Numbered from the stretch's first letter, positions 7,518 through 17,004 are shown. The stretch is DNA of 52,204 nt from Gemmatimonadota bacterium (GCA_002727195.1 PBWH01000021.1:27345-79548), one strand, 5' to 3'. The notes: generated by a model not told the origin, from the sequence alone. Numbers and translations are program-made.

Positions 7518-8897
7518 ATGTCGATTCGAAACCTGACACGCTGGGCGGCGATGCTTGCGCTGATCGCTTTCCCAGCTTCCTTCACGCACGCACAGACAGA
7601 AGCACCCGCGGACTCGGCGAAAACCGTCGACTGGCCGAGAGGCAGTCTTGGTGAGCTGCGATACTTCGTCGACACGGCTTTGTTCCGCGGTGTACAGGGA
7701 TTCGCGCTTCAGGAATTCTATACCGTACTCGACGCTCGACAGCTTCAGTTTGTCCCCGAATCCGGCAGCTTCGTGTCTCAGATCGATCTGTCCATTACGA
7801 TCACCGATGCGAGCGGGCAAGTGGCGGGCGAGGAGGTCTGGACCCGCAACTTCAGTGTTTCCGATCTCAGGGAGCTGAAGGAGACTGGAGGGGTGGTCCG
7901 CGATCAGATCGGGTTCAGCCTGAAACCGGGCGACTACAAGGTTGCTCTCGTTGTCGAAGACATCTATGGCGACAACCACGGTACGGTCGACGCTGACCTG
8001 ACGGTCGAGGACCTCGAGTCCGCAGGGCTCAAGAGCAGCGGGGTCCTGCTCGCGTCGCAGGTCAATCAGGCGACAGGAGACGGTCGGTTTGTCAGGAACG
8101 GCTGGGAGGTGGTTCCGAAGACGACCCGGATCTTCCGCATCGGAGAGCCTGTCCGGTTCTACCACGAACTCTACAACCTGTCGCCGGGGTCCGCGTTCGA
8201 CGTTCGCTACTCGCTGACGACCGAGGACGGCGTTCCAGTGAGCAGGCCGGTCGACCATCGATACAAGAAGGGCGGTGAGAGCGCCGTGTTGATCGACTCG
8301 ATCGCCACGGTAGGCGTGGAGCCTGGTCGCTACCTCCTGTCGGTCCAGGCACGAGATCTGGACAGCAAGGCGATGGGTGGGGGGCAAGCGCTGGTGTTCC
8401 TGCAGTCCGAGACGGATCCCGATGACGAGCTTACCGAGGACCAGAAGACGAGCCTGGCCTACTATCGACACATAAAGTGGATCGCGGCGGAGAACGACAT
8501 CAAGACATACGAAGAGCTGGAGACGCTTGATTCGAAGGACAAATTCCTCAAGGTGTTCTGGAAACGCTCCGATCCGACTCCTTCGACGGTGGTGAACGAG
8601 AAGCTGATCGAGCACATCCGCCGGATGCGGTATGCGGACAACAACTTCTCTGGCGGTCACAGACAGGAGGGCTACGATACCGACAAGGGGCGGATCTACG
8701 TGAAGTATGGGTCGCCGACAGACCGCGAGTATCGTTCAGCCGTCGACAGCGTCAAGCCGTATGAAATCTGGACCTACGAGAGCCAGGGGGCCTACGAGTT
8801 TATCTTCCGGGATCGGCGTGGTGTAGGGGTCTACGAACTCGTACACTCGACGTATCCCGGCGAGCTGTATAATCCCAACTGGCAGAACGAGATCTAG
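7518..8897 (+). CDS. Secreted GWxTD-domain protein
   Basis: A 459-residue exported protein. ATG 7518 has GAGGAG just upstream and begins a signal peptide (positive n-region, hydrophobic core, cleavage near residues 24-26 at THAQ). The middle is beta-rich. The C-terminal third (from about residue 310) holds the GWxTD domain; the name-giving motif reads GYDTDKGRIYVKYG and is followed by YEIWTYE. GWxTD proteins are typical of Bacteroidetes, Acidobacteria and related lineages; their function is poorly known. It lies 11 nt after DUF1802 and 7 nt before the oxidoreductase gene. Confidence 0.85.
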   Translation: MSIRNLTRWAAMLALIAFPASFTHAQTEAPADSAKTVDWPRGSLGELRYFVDTALFRGVQGFALQEFYTVLDARQLQFVPESGSFVSQIDLSITITDASGQVAGEEVWTRNFSVSDLRELKETGGVVRDQIGFSLKPGDYKVALVVEDIYGDNHGTVDADLTVEDLESAGLKSSGVLLASQVNQATGDGRFVRNGWEVVPKTTRIFRIGEPVRFYHELYNLSPGSAFDVRYSLTTEDGVPVSRPVDHRYKKGGESAVLIDSIATVGVEPGRYLLSVQARDLDSKAMGGGQALVFLQSETDPDDELTEDQKTSLAYYRHIKWIAAENDIKTYEELETLDSKDKFLKVFWKRSDPTPSTVVNEKLIEHIRRMRYADNNFSGGHRQEGYDTDKGRIYVKYGSPTDREYRSAVDSVKPYEIWTYESQGAYEFIFRDRRGVGVYELVHSTYPGELYNPNWQNEI

Positions 8898-8904
8898 CCT
8901 GCGG

Positions 8905-11900
8905 ATGGACCCGCGTTTCACACAGGAAGAAGGCGTCAGCATCTTCACGGGGAACGAGCTCCTCGTGAAGGGAGCCATCGAGAACCGAATCGGACTCCTG
9001 ACGGGGTATCCCGGATCTCCGGTGGCGGAAGTGTTCGATGCCGCGGAACGGATTCGTGACCTCCTCGTCGAGAAGGGGGTGATGGTCCAGATCGCGAACA
9101 ACGAAGCGCTGAGTGCGGCTCGCCTGAACGGTGCGCAGATGGAGTCCATCCGTGCCGTGACCGTGATGAAGAGCGTGGGGGCTCACGTCGCAGCCGATGC
9201 ACTTGCTCTCGGCAATATGGCAGGGACCGGGCCGGGAGGTGCGGCCGTGGCGGTGTTCGGCGACGACACCTGGTCAGAGGGCACGCAGGTCCCGGCCGAC
9301 TCACGCTTCATCGCGAAGCATCTGTATATGCCCGTCCTCGAGCCGAGCACCTTCCAGGAGATCAAGGACTGGATGGGGGCCGCGCTCGACCTTTCTGAGA
9401 AGACCCGTCTGTATGTCGCGTATCTCGTGACGTCCAACCAGGCAGACGGCGGCGGGACCGTCCAGGTCCACGCGAATGAGTTCCCCGACATTACCGTCCA
9501 GTCCAAGGTGACGATCGACAGCCGCACGATTCCCGTCGACGACCGGGTCATCATTCCTCCGAGCACGGCGATCAAGGAGGACGAGGTGATCTATGATCGC
9601 TTCCCGGCGATGCTGGCGGGGGCTCGCGAGCTCGGCCTGAACCGGATCGTACCGGGTGACGGGGGACAGCCGATCGGCTTCGTCACGAGCAGCCTCGCAT
9701 ACTGTTACCTGGAACACGCGCTCGACATGCTGGGTCTGTCCGGTCGCTTTCCCATCCTCAAATACGGGCTCACATACCCGCTCGATCCGGACATCCTGTC
9801 CGATCTGTGTGACCAGTGTGATCAGGTCGTGGTGGTGGAGGAGAAGCGGGCGTTCCTCGAGGAGCAGGTCAAGTCGGTCATCCTCGAGCTGTCCACCAAG
9901 CAGGGCAGCGTGAAGCCTGTCTGGGGCAAGCGTTTCCCGAACGACGTTGAGGGCTTCCCGGAGACGCGGGGGCTGAACCCGTCGATTACGGTCGAGGTGC
10001 TTGCGCGTCTGCTCGGAGCGATCGAGGTCGGCGGTGTTGATGGTGAACGTGTTCAACGTGAAGTCGATCTGATAAGTGAGACCGCCGAGTATGAGCTGCA
10101 CGCGACGGCGCGTACGCCGTCCTTCTGCCCGGGGTGTCCGCATCGCGATTCGGCCAGCGTGCTCAATCGCGTGGTCGACGACTTTATGGATCCCGAGTAT
10201 ATGCAGGAACAGCACGGCCGCGACGAGGTCGATCTGGTGTTCCACGGTGACATCGGCTGCTACTCACTCCTCAAGTACAAGCCCTTCGACCGGCTGATGC
10301 ACAACCTGTCCGGGATGGGGCTAGGTGGCGGGACGGGAGCGGGGATCGATCCGTTCATCCGGAACAAGCAGCTCGTGTTCATGGGAGATTCCACCTTCTT
10401 CCACAGCGGAATGGCGGCGATCTCCGATTCGATCAAACACGGGCAGGACATCACCTACATCATCCTCGACAACAAGACGACGGCGATGACGGGTCATCAG
10501 CCGACGCCGGGTGTGGAGGTCGACATCCTCGGCAACCCGACGTTCGCTCAGGACATCGAGTCGGTCGTGCGCGGTATGGCGGGCAGCGTGGCCAGCCCGG
10601 TGTCGATCGTCCGGATGAATCCTGAAGATCGGGAGCCCTACCGGGAAGCCGTTGAGGAGACACTCCTGAAGGACGGCGTGAAGATCGTGATCGCTGACAA
10701 GGAGTGCGGAATCACCTTCAACCGACGCCAGAGGAACGAGGATCGGGCGGTGATCCAGGAGAAAGGGTTCCTGCCGGAAGAGTCACAGATCAACATCACC
10801 CCCGAGATCTGTGAATACTGTCTCGAGTGCACGCGGGCGACCGGGTGTTCGGGACTGACCGTTGAGGATACCCTCCACGGACCGAAGGTGGCGACTGATC
10901 TCTCGCTCTGTGTGTCAGATGGCGCCTGCACCAAGGTCACCGTGGCGAACGGCGACAAGACGTGCCCGTCCTTCGAAGAGGTGACGATCCATCGTGAACA
11001 GGCGCCTATCGTAAGAACCGAGTCGATCGAGCTGGACGACCTTCCATTGCCCGATACGGAGGGTTTCGACGACGCGTGGTATGCCTACGTTGGCGGGGTC
11101 GGCGGCATGGGGGTCAACACGATCTCGGCCATCATCTCGACGGCAGGGGCGAAAGAGGGATATACCGTCCGGTTTACGAACAAGAAGGGCCTGGCGATCC
11201 GGAACGGCGCAGTCTACTCGCACGTGAGCTTCTCGAAGGACGAGCGGGTGATCTCTCAGATCACACCGCACGGTCACGCGAACCTGGTCCTCGGGCTGGA
11301 CATTCTCGAAGCTGTTCGCGGTATGGATCCGAACGGGACCGGCCGAGTGGCGAGCCCCCAGCACACGACGGCGGTCGTGGAGACCGGGAAACGCGAAACG
11401 ATCATGACGATGACCGGGATCGACGACTTCGACACCAATGACCTGGAGGCGTGGATCAAGCGGTATACGCGCGGTGATCGCTACTTCGGCATGGATCTGG
11501 GCGAGATCTCCGAACGGTTCCTCGGGAACAAGATCTACGCCAACAGCATCCTGTTGGGCGCCGCCTTCCAGAGGGGGGCGCTTCCGGTGTCATTGGACAA
11601 CCTCCGTTGGGCGATGAAGGTCAACATCCGTTCCGCAGAACTGGAACAGAATCTGAAGGCCTTCGAGATGGGTCGTAAAGCGGCGATCGATCCGGCGGTG
11701 TTCGACAAACCGGCCGAGGCGGTCACCTACCAAGAGCTTCTGGAAGACAAAGCGGGTATCCTCGAAAAGACGAGCGGCGCGGCGACGGCTAAGGCTTACC
11801 GCGCGATTGCAGATGTGGCCTCAGGTTGGCTGATCGGAGAAGAGGCTCGGCTTCAGTTCGCGCTTGGGGCTTACGACACGTTCCAGTGGGGTGGGGAGAC

Positions 11901-12498
11901 ATGCGCGAAGTCCTACGCCGACACGGTGAGCGCAGTGCTCGCCCGCGACACGGCCGAATATGGATACGAGGCGACCGAAGCCCTGATCCCGAACCTGGCG
12001 AGGGTAATGGCCTACAAAGACGAGATCTACGTCGCCCACCTGGCCACGAGTGTCGAGAAAGAGCGACGCGATCACGCGCGATACAACATCGACCCCGCGC
12101 GAGGAGATCGGCTGACGCACAGCTACATCATGCGGCCGCATTTCGAGATCCTGGGTGCCGACGTCAAGTTCGACCTGTCACCCAAGCCCTGGATGCTGAA
12201 CGTGATGCGCCGGCTACGCTTCCTGCGAGGATGGCTTCCCCAGTGGCACGCTGAAGAGAAAGCATACCGCGACTGGTTCATCGGTCTGGCAGCAGACTTC
12301 GCCTTCGACGACAAGACCAGGTATGCCGCATACGTGCGCGTGTTCAAACTGCCCGATCAGGTTCGTGGCTACCGCGAAGTCATCTGGCCCAAGATGGTCG
12401 CCGCTCGCCAGACCGCAGACGCCCTCCTGAACGGCAAAGGCGAACCCGTCGCCATCGACACCTACACCGAACCCGAACCAGTTCTCGAACAAGCGTGA
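8905..12498 (+). CDS. Indolepyruvate:ferredoxin oxidoreductase, fused alpha/beta type
   Basis: A 1197-residue cytoplasmic enzyme that oxidatively decarboxylates aryl-pyruvates (from aromatic amino acids) to acyl-CoA, reducing ferredoxin. Order: pyrimidine-binding transketolase-like domain (about 10-380), TPP-binding domain with SFCPGCPHRDS and HGDIGCYSLL (about 400-620), Fe-S region starting CEYCLEC near 635 with a second cysteine set ending in CPSF, gamma domain with YVGGVGGMGVN near 727, and a C-terminal DUF6537-like domain (about 960-1160). This single-chain layout is known mainly from aerobic Proteobacteria and actinobacteria, whereas anaerobes often use separate IorA/IorB. ATG 8905 lies 7 nt after the GWxTD gene. 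The exact 2-oxoacid substrate is inferred. Confidence 0.9.
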   Translation: MDPRFTQEEGVSIFTGNELLVKGAIENRIGLLTGYPGSPVAEVFDAAERIRDLLVEKGVMVQIANNEALSAARLNGAQMESIRAVTVMKSVGAHVAADALALGNMAGTGPGGAAVAVFGDDTWSEGTQVPADSRFIAKHLYMPVLEPSTFQEIKDWMGAALDLSEKTRLYVAYLVTSNQADGGGTVQVHANEFPDITVQSKVTIDSRTIPVDDRVIIPPSTAIKEDEVIYDRFPAMLAGARELGLNRIVPGDGGQPIGFVTSSLAYCYLEHALDMLGLSGRFPILKYGLTYPLDPDILSDLCDQCDQVVVVEEKRAFLEEQVKSVILELSTKQGSVKPVWGKRFPNDVEGFPETRGLNPSITVEVLARLLGAIEVGGVDGERVQREVDLISETAEYELHATARTPSFCPGCPHRDSASVLNRVVDDFMDPEYMQEQHGRDEVDLVFHGDIGCYSLLKYKPFDRLMHNLSGMGLGGGTGAGIDPFIRNKQLVFMGDSTFFHSGMAAISDSIKHGQDITYIILDNKTTAMTGHQPTPGVEVDILGNPTFAQDIESVVRGMAGSVASPVSIVRMNPEDREPYREAVEETLLKDGVKIVIADKECGITFNRRQRNEDRAVIQEKGFLPEESQINITPEICEYCLECTRATGCSGLTVEDTLHGPKVATDLSLCVSDGACTKVTVANGDKTCPSFEEVTIHREQAPIVRTESIELDDLPLPDTEGFDDAWYAYVGGVGGMGVNTISAIISTAGAKEGYTVRFTNKKGLAIRNGAVYSHVSFSKDERVISQITPHGHANLVLGLDILEAVRGMDPNGTGRVASPQHTTAVVETGKRETIMTMTGIDDFDTNDLEAWIKRYTRGDRYFGMDLGEISERFLGNKIYANSILLGAAFQRGALPVSLDNLRWAMKVNIRSAELEQNLKAFEMGRKAAIDPAVFDKPAEAVTYQELLEDKAGILEKTSGAATAKAYRAIADVASGWLIGEEARLQFALGAYDTFQWGGETCAKSYADTVSAVLARDTAEYGYEATEALIPNLARVMAYKDEIYVAHLATSVEKERRDHARYNIDPARGDRLTHSYIMRPHFEILGADVKFDLSPKPWMLNVMRRLRFLRGWLPQWHAEEKAYRDWFIGLAADFAFDDKTRYAAYVRVFKLPDQVRGYREVIWPKMVAARQTADALLNGKGEPVAIDTYTEPEPVLEQA

Positions 12499-12507
12499 TT
12501 GAGAAGA

Positions 12508-12554
12508 GCCCCGAAGGGGCGACCGAGGTGCGAGATCACTCTCGCACCCTTTTT
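12508..12554 (+). terminator. Tandem hairpins with U-run after the oxidoreductase
   Basis: A small hairpin (GCCCC/GGGGC, 12508-12520) precedes a 9-bp stem (12527-12535 with 12540-12548, loop TCAC) followed by TTTTT at 12550-12554. The second is a textbook intrinsic terminator, yet it sits only about 18 nt upstream of the next start codon. Confidence 0.85.
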
Positions 12555-12571
12555 GTATCCGGAGGTCAACG

Positions 12572-13597
12572 TTGCGCGTAGGCGTCGCAGGTCTGAGAAG
12601 AGGACAATCATTCCTCCGCGTGTTCGCTGAACGGGACGACTGTGAGGTCGTCGCTGTATGCGATACCTCCCCGGATGTTCTCACGAAGGTGGCAGACCGC
12701 TGGCAGATCCCCACACGGCTCGATCGATTCGACGACTTGATCCAGGCCAACCTGGACGCCGTCGTTATCGCCACCCCTGGTCCCCTTCACGCGCGTCAGG
12801 CGATTGCCGCCCTCGATGCCGGCCGTCACGTGCTGTCGGAGGTCCCTGCGGCGTGGACGCTGGAGGAGTGTCACGATCTCGTGGCGGCCGCGAACCGTGC
12901 CGACGGGATCTACATGTTTGCCGAAAACATGTGCTACTTCCACTATCTCCAGGAGTGGCGCGACCGGATACAGCGTGGCGATATCGGTGACATCACCTAT
13001 GTCGAGGCAGAATACGTCCACAATATCCGTCCCCGGATGCAGGAGGGCAATTGGCGCAAGGATATGCCGCCCATCTACTACTGCACCCACAGCCTGGGGC
13101 CCGTCCTTGATATCCTCGATGATCGCTGCGTTCAGGCGATCGGCCTGTCGACCGGCCCGCGCACGAGCCCGGAGATCGGTGTGGATGACCTGGAGGTGGG
13201 GTTGTTCCGGACCGCCGGAGGCGTGATTGTCAAGATCCTGTGCGGATTCTCCGTCTGCCGCGAACCCGCGTTCCACTGGCAGGTCTTCTACGGGACAGAA
13301 GGGGTGATCGAGAATGGCCGACCTCCCGGGGATCCGGCTAAAATCTTCAGGCAGGGCCAGGATGGGATGCAGGAAATCCATGCCGAAGTCTCCGATCCGG
13401 GACTCGAGCCCGCTGTGACCGGGGGACACGGGACGAGCGAGATGTTGCTCGTCGAGGACTTCGTGAAGGCCGCCCGTGGTGAACAACCCGTCCCAATCGA
13501 CGTCTATCGCGGAGTCGAGATGACCGCGCCTGGCCTGTGCGCCCACGCGTCCGCATTGCAGGACGGCGCACCCGTTTCGATCCCGGACTTCAGCTAA
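12572..13597 (+). CDS. Gfo/Idh/MocA family NAD(P)-dependent oxidoreductase
   Basis: A 341-residue dehydrogenase of the glucose-fructose oxidoreductase / inositol dehydrogenase family, acting on a sugar or cyclitol. The N-terminal Rossmann fold opens with VGVAGLRRG. The usual EKP motif is replaced by SEVPAAW (about residues 88-94), as in some subfamilies. The YYCTHSLGP segment near residue 170 supplies the conserved active-site His. TTG 12572 is supported by GGAGG at 12561-12565. There is no signal peptide and no sugar-transport gene nearby, so the substrate cannot be named. Confidence 0.88.
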   Translation: MRVGVAGLRRGQSFLRVFAERDDCEVVAVCDTSPDVLTKVADRWQIPTRLDRFDDLIQANLDAVVIATPGPLHARQAIAALDAGRHVLSEVPAAWTLEECHDLVAAANRADGIYMFAENMCYFHYLQEWRDRIQRGDIGDITYVEAEYVHNIRPRMQEGNWRKDMPPIYYCTHSLGPVLDILDDRCVQAIGLSTGPRTSPEIGVDDLEVGLFRTAGGVIVKILCGFSVCREPAFHWQVFYGTEGVIENGRPPGDPAKIFRQGQDGMQEIHAEVSDPGLEPAVTGGHGTSEMLLVEDFVKAARGEQPVPIDVYRGVEMTAPGLCAHASALQDGAPVSIPDFS

Positions 13598-13621
13598 AGA
13601 TTCACCTCCCTGGGACCGATA

Positions 13622-13656
13622 GTAGGGTTAGTGATTCGGCATCACTACTGTCCTAC
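13622..13656 (+). other. Two-part hairpin upstream of a terminator
   Basis: An outer GTAGG/CCTAC stem (13622-13626 with 13652-13656) encloses an asymmetric internal loop and an inner AGTGAT/ATCACT stem (13630-13635 with 13641-13646) capped by TCGGC. It lies between the Gfo/Idh stop and its terminator and could be a 3'-UTR structure or part of a small RNA. Confidence 0.4.
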
Positions 13657-13658
13657 CG

Positions 13659-13696
13659 AACGTCAGCTTCTGACCCATTGAGCTGGCGTTCTTTTT
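13659..13696 (+). terminator. Intrinsic terminator after the Gfo/Idh gene
   Basis: A 10-bp stem with one G-U pair (13659-13668 with 13681-13690), a 12-nt loop, then CTTTTT at 13691-13696. Confidence 0.85.
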
Positions 13697-13791
13697 ATGT
13701 ACCCTGCCCTCCTTTCTCTCATTACTTTCAAGACAGAAGACCGATCTATCCGTGTTGCTTTGGGGGAGTGCTGACGTCCTGGGGGTATGTC

Positions 13792-14481
13792 TTGACCACC
13801 GATGAAGCCATAGCTGCATTGGGCTTGGAGAAACCGACCACAATCGAGGAAGCTCATGGCGCGTTCAAAGAGCTGACGCATCTGCTTGCCGCAGAGGGCG
13901 ACGACAAACAGCTCCAGGACCGTGCTATCCGCCATCAGGCCTGGTTTCGGTCAGCCCTGGAAGCCCTCGAGGCTGAACAGGGTGACGATAGCGCCGAGCG
14001 CCTGAACGCGCGAGGGCTTGCGTGTTTGAAGGCAGGCTATCTCGATGGCGCCGTACAGGCCTTCTCCGATGCGATCGGCCGGGGAGGGGCGCACGGATGC
14101 AACTACAATCGAGGCCTCACCTACCTACAGATGGGTGATATGGATCGTGCGACGCAGGACGTGAAGCAGGCCAGCACACTCGCACCGAAAGAGCTCGAAA
14201 TCCGGACCACGTTGGTCAAAATCTACCTCCGCACTCAGCAGTACGGTTTGGTGAGGCGCGAGGGAGAACTGCTCTTGAAGCAAAAGCCCGACGATACAGA
14301 ACTCCTCTATGACCTGGCATTGGCGTGGACACTTGGGGATGCACGACATCCGAGCAAGGCAGCCGAGAAGCTGAAGCAGGCGGTGCGAATTGATCGGGAA
14401 ATCCGCCAACGGGCGGAGGATGACACCGCGTTCGACGGGATTAGAGACCATCCTGCGTTCGTGGGGTGGCAGGGAAGGTAG
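13792..14481 (+). CDS. Tetratricopeptide-repeat protein of unknown function
   Basis: About 229 residues from TTG 13792, which has GGGGG at 13781-13785; GTG 13768 is an in-frame alternative but sits too close to its own purine run. The middle carries at least three TPR-like helical pairs (ARGLACLKAGYLDGAVQAF, NRGLTYLQMGDMDRA, LVKIYLRTQQYGLVRREG), preceded by a helical N-terminal region. No signal peptide or enzyme motif is seen. It stands alone between a terminator and the promoter of the next gene. A scaffolding role is only the default guess for TPR proteins. Confidence 0.7.
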   Translation: MTTDEAIAALGLEKPTTIEEAHGAFKELTHLLAAEGDDKQLQDRAIRHQAWFRSALEALEAEQGDDSAERLNARGLACLKAGYLDGAVQAFSDAIGRGGAHGCNYNRGLTYLQMGDMDRATQDVKQASTLAPKELEIRTTLVKIYLRTQQYGLVRREGELLLKQKPDDTELLYDLALAWTLGDARHPSKAAEKLKQAVRIDREIRQRAEDDTAFDGIRDHPAFVGWQGR

Positions 14482-14539
14482 GCGCCTGTGGAGCAAGATG
14501 TTCTGTCGGTCGGCACAGACGCCCTCGCATCGTTTCCGC

Positions 14540-14568
14540 TTGACCCTCTTATCCGATACCCTTAGTTT
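14540..14568 (+). promoter_or_regulatory. Sigma-70-type promoter for the hydroxypyruvate-reductase-like gene
   Basis: TTGACC at 14540-14545, a 17-nt spacer and TAGTTT at 14563-14568, about 100 nt upstream of the start codon at 14671. Confidence 0.6.
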
Positions 14569-14670
14569 GGACGGCCTGCCGAGACCCGTTTTTTGGCGGA
14601 CTGGCGCGGTTTTCCGCCCCTTCCGCTGCGTGTCTCGTTTGTGATGACCACGTATCAAGGAGGAGTCGCT

Positions 14671-15810
14671 TTGGCTGATTGGGAAACTCATAACCCGTCC
14701 GGTAGCAAGCGTGTCGTCTGCACGAAGCAGCTGCCCGGCACCCGCTGGCTGGACGTGCTCGCCGCCGCCGACTGCAGCGTCGAGGTCGGGACGTCGACTG
14801 AGATTCTGAGTGTCGACGAGATCAAAGCCAAGGTCGGAGACAGCGTTGACGGTGTGATCGGTCAGCTGACAGAAGACTGGGGCGAGGAGCTGTTCGAGGC
14901 GATCAGGAAAGCCGGCTGCAAGGTGTACGCGAACTATGCCGTCGGATACAACAACGTGAACGTCGACGCAGCCACGAGCCGCGGCATCCCGGTCGGGAAT
15001 ACGCCGGGCGTCTTGACAGAGACGACAGCCGAGATGGCCGTCGCCCTGACATTCTCCGCAGCGCGGCGAGTCGTCGAGGCCGATGAGTACATGCGTGGCG
15101 AGAACTACAAAGGTTGGCTGCCGACGCTGTATCTGGGAGAGTTGATGTCGCGGAAGACGGTCGGCGTCGTCGGTGCAGGTCGGATTGGCGCATCCTACGC
15201 GAAGATGATGGTAGAGGGATACAAGATGGACTTCCTCTACTACGATCTCTATCAGAACAAGGGTCTCGAAGATTACCTGACCGGATATGGCGAGTTCCTG
15301 AAGTCTCAGGGCGAAGAGCCGATTTCGTGGCGCAAGTGTGACACGGTTGAGGAAGTCCTCCGTGAGTCGGACGTCGTCAGTCTGCACCCGCTGCTTGACG
15401 AGACGACCCATCACCTGATGAACACCGAGCGTCTCGGGATGATGAAGGACAACGCGGTCCTCGTGAACGCGAGCCGTGGCCCGGTGATCGACGAGGTTGC
15501 CTTGGTCGAGCACCTGAACTCGCACCCGAACTTCCGTGTAGGTCTGGATGTGTTCGAGGACGAGCCGGCGATGAAGCCGGGGCTGAAAGATTGCCCGAAC
15601 TGCGTGATCGTTCCGCACATCGCGTCGGCGACGATCTGGACGCGTGAGGGTATGGCCTCGCTTGCGGCGGGGAACGTGGCTGGAATCCTGAGTGGGTATC
15701 CCTGCTGGCAGGATCAGAACGACGTCCTCCCGTTCCTCGACGGCGAGAACCCGCAGGCGGCGCCCAGTATCGTCAACCGTGACGAACTGGGACTTCCGGT
15801 CTTTAGCTAG
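14671..15810 (+). CDS. D-2-hydroxyacid dehydrogenase, plant-type hydroxypyruvate reductase-like
   Basis: NAD(P)H-dependent reduction of a 2-oxoacid such as hydroxypyruvate or glyoxylate. The 379 residues include the nucleotide motif GVVGAGRIG (about residue 166) and the catalytic triad: Arg in NASRGP (about 267), Glu in DVFEDEP (about 297) and His in PHIAS (about 315). The long insert after the Rossmann motif (the YYDLYQNKGLE region) and the N-terminal WETHNPSGSKRV resemble plant peroxisomal HPR1. TTG 14671 follows AAGGAGG at 14657-14663 with ideal spacing. The gene is monocistronic, with its own promoter and terminator. A second, shorter member of the superfamily lies at 51100-52083. Confidence 0.9.
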   Translation: MADWETHNPSGSKRVVCTKQLPGTRWLDVLAAADCSVEVGTSTEILSVDEIKAKVGDSVDGVIGQLTEDWGEELFEAIRKAGCKVYANYAVGYNNVNVDAATSRGIPVGNTPGVLTETTAEMAVALTFSAARRVVEADEYMRGENYKGWLPTLYLGELMSRKTVGVVGAGRIGASYAKMMVEGYKMDFLYYDLYQNKGLEDYLTGYGEFLKSQGEEPISWRKCDTVEEVLRESDVVSLHPLLDETTHHLMNTERLGMMKDNAVLVNASRGPVIDEVALVEHLNSHPNFRVGLDVFEDEPAMKPGLKDCPNCVIVPHIASATIWTREGMASLAAGNVAGILSGYPCWQDQNDVLPFLDGENPQAAPSIVNRDELGLPVFS

Positions 15811-15829
15811 TCAAAGATCCAACACCGAG

Positions 15830-15864
15830 AACGGCGAGTTGGCTGAGTCCGGCTCGCCGTTTTT
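15830..15864 (+). terminator. Intrinsic terminator between the dehydrogenase gene and dusA
   Basis: A 9-bp stem AACGGCGAG/CTCGCCGTT (15830-15838 with 15853-15861) runs into a T-run at 15860-15864. The dusA start codon is about 15 nt beyond, leaving no room for a separate promoter. Confidence 0.85.
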
Positions 15865-15879
15865 GTGTACATTCGGGTC

Positions 15880-16869
15880 ATGCCACATACCCTCGACAGA
15901 CGCTTCTGTGTCGCTCCAATGATGGACTGTACGGACCAGCACGAGCGCTATTTCCTCCGCCTCATCTCTCGGCACGCGGTTCTGTATACCGAGATGGTGA
16001 CTGCGTCGGCCATCCTCCACGGGGATCTGGAACGGTTGCTGGGGTTCAACGAGGAAGAGCATCCGGTCGCCCTTCAGCTGGGGGGGAGTGATCCCGGTGA
16101 CCTCGCGGCTGCCGCTCGGATCGGGACGGACTTCGGATACGACGAGATCAACCTGAACGTGGGCTGCCCGAGCGACCGCGTTCAATCCGGCGGCTTTGGC
16201 GCCTGCCTGATGGCGGAGCCGGAGCTCGTCTCGGCTTGCGTTTCTGCCATGCAGGAGGTCACGACCGTACCTGTCACAGTGAAGACGAGGATCGGCATCG
16301 ACGATCAGGACTCCTACGAAGCGCTTTGTGAGTTCGTTGAGCGTGTGCGTGGCGGCGGGTGCCGGACGTTCATCTTCCACGCACGGAAGGCCTGGCTGCA
16401 GGGCCTGAGCCCGAAGGAGAACCGGGAGATTCCCCCGCTGAAGTACGAGACCGTCTATCGGCTCAAGGCCGACTACCCGGATCTCGAGGTTTTGATCAAC
16501 GGAGGCATCAGAACGCTGGAAGCCGTGAGCGAACAGCTCGAACACGTGGACGGGGTCATGATGGGTCGCGCGGCCTATGAGAATCCGTATCTGTTGGCAG
16601 ATGTGGATACCGCGATCTACGGGGAGGCGGGTGGCGCAAGATCCCGGCGCGAAGTCGTAACCGCTTTCGCCGAGTATGCGGAACGCCAGACGCAGCGAGG
16701 GGCTCGCCTCCATCAGATGACGAGGCACATCACCGGTCTGTACTCAGGCATTCCCGGCGCCCGTCGATGGCGACGACATCTGACGGAAGAGGCGGTCAAG
16801 GACAGAGCGAGCCCGTCATTGATCGAAGAAGCCGCGAACTTCGTCGACGATTGCGCTGAAGCGGCTTAG
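15880..16869 (+). CDS. dusA: tRNA-dihydrouridine synthase, DusA type
   Basis: FMN-dependent reduction of uridine to dihydrouridine in the tRNA D-loop. The 329 residues contain the N-terminal VAPMMDCTDQH, characteristic of DusA; the catalytic cysteine in NVGCPSDRVQSGGFGA (about C96); FHARKAWLQGLSPKENR; and the FMN-phosphate region LINGGI...GVMMGRAAYENP. ATG 15880 is preferred over the upstream GTG at 15865, which falls at the terminator T-run. No clear Shine-Dalgarno is visible. A terminator follows. Confidence 0.95.
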   Translation: MPHTLDRRFCVAPMMDCTDQHERYFLRLISRHAVLYTEMVTASAILHGDLERLLGFNEEEHPVALQLGGSDPGDLAAAARIGTDFGYDEINLNVGCPSDRVQSGGFGACLMAEPELVSACVSAMQEVTTVPVTVKTRIGIDDQDSYEALCEFVERVRGGGCRTFIFHARKAWLQGLSPKENREIPPLKYETVYRLKADYPDLEVLINGGIRTLEAVSEQLEHVDGVMMGRAAYENPYLLADVDTAIYGEAGGARSRREVVTAFAEYAERQTQRGARLHQMTRHITGLYSGIPGARRWRRHLTEEAVKDRASPSLIEEAANFVDDCAEAA

Positions 16870-16870
16870 T

Positions 16871-16918
16871 GGACGTACACAGAGAAGGCCCGGTCTGTGT
16901 CGTCCGAGCCCTTTTAAA
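16871..16918 (+). terminator. Intrinsic terminator after dusA
   Basis: A 12-bp stem with one bulged base (GGACG-ACACAGA with TCTGTGTCGTCC, within 16871-16902) is followed by a short spacer and TTTT near 16914. The next gene is on the opposite strand, so this separates convergent units. Confidence 0.7.
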
Positions 16919-17004
16919 CATCCTAAGCATCGTTCCCAAGCTCACCTGCCAGGCCGTAGCCTTGGCGACCTGTCCCGCCGAAGCTTGTGAACGAAGAAAA
17001 TGAC

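Noticed and set aside
7350..8660. 436-codon open frame antisense to the GWxTD gene
   Set aside because: It is a shadow of the GC-rich sense gene: no recognisable domain and no ribosome-binding site, while the sense gene has a signal peptide and a known domain.
8905..12498. Pyruvate:ferredoxin oxidoreductase
   Set aside because: Domain order, the CPxCPHR motif region, the cysteine pattern ending in CPSF and the C-terminal extension match fused indolepyruvate oxidoreductases.
14125..15618. 497-codon antisense frame across the TPR and dehydrogenase genes
   Set aside because: It spans two unrelated sense genes plus a promoter and a terminator; the product is Arg/Leu/His-rich low-information sequence.
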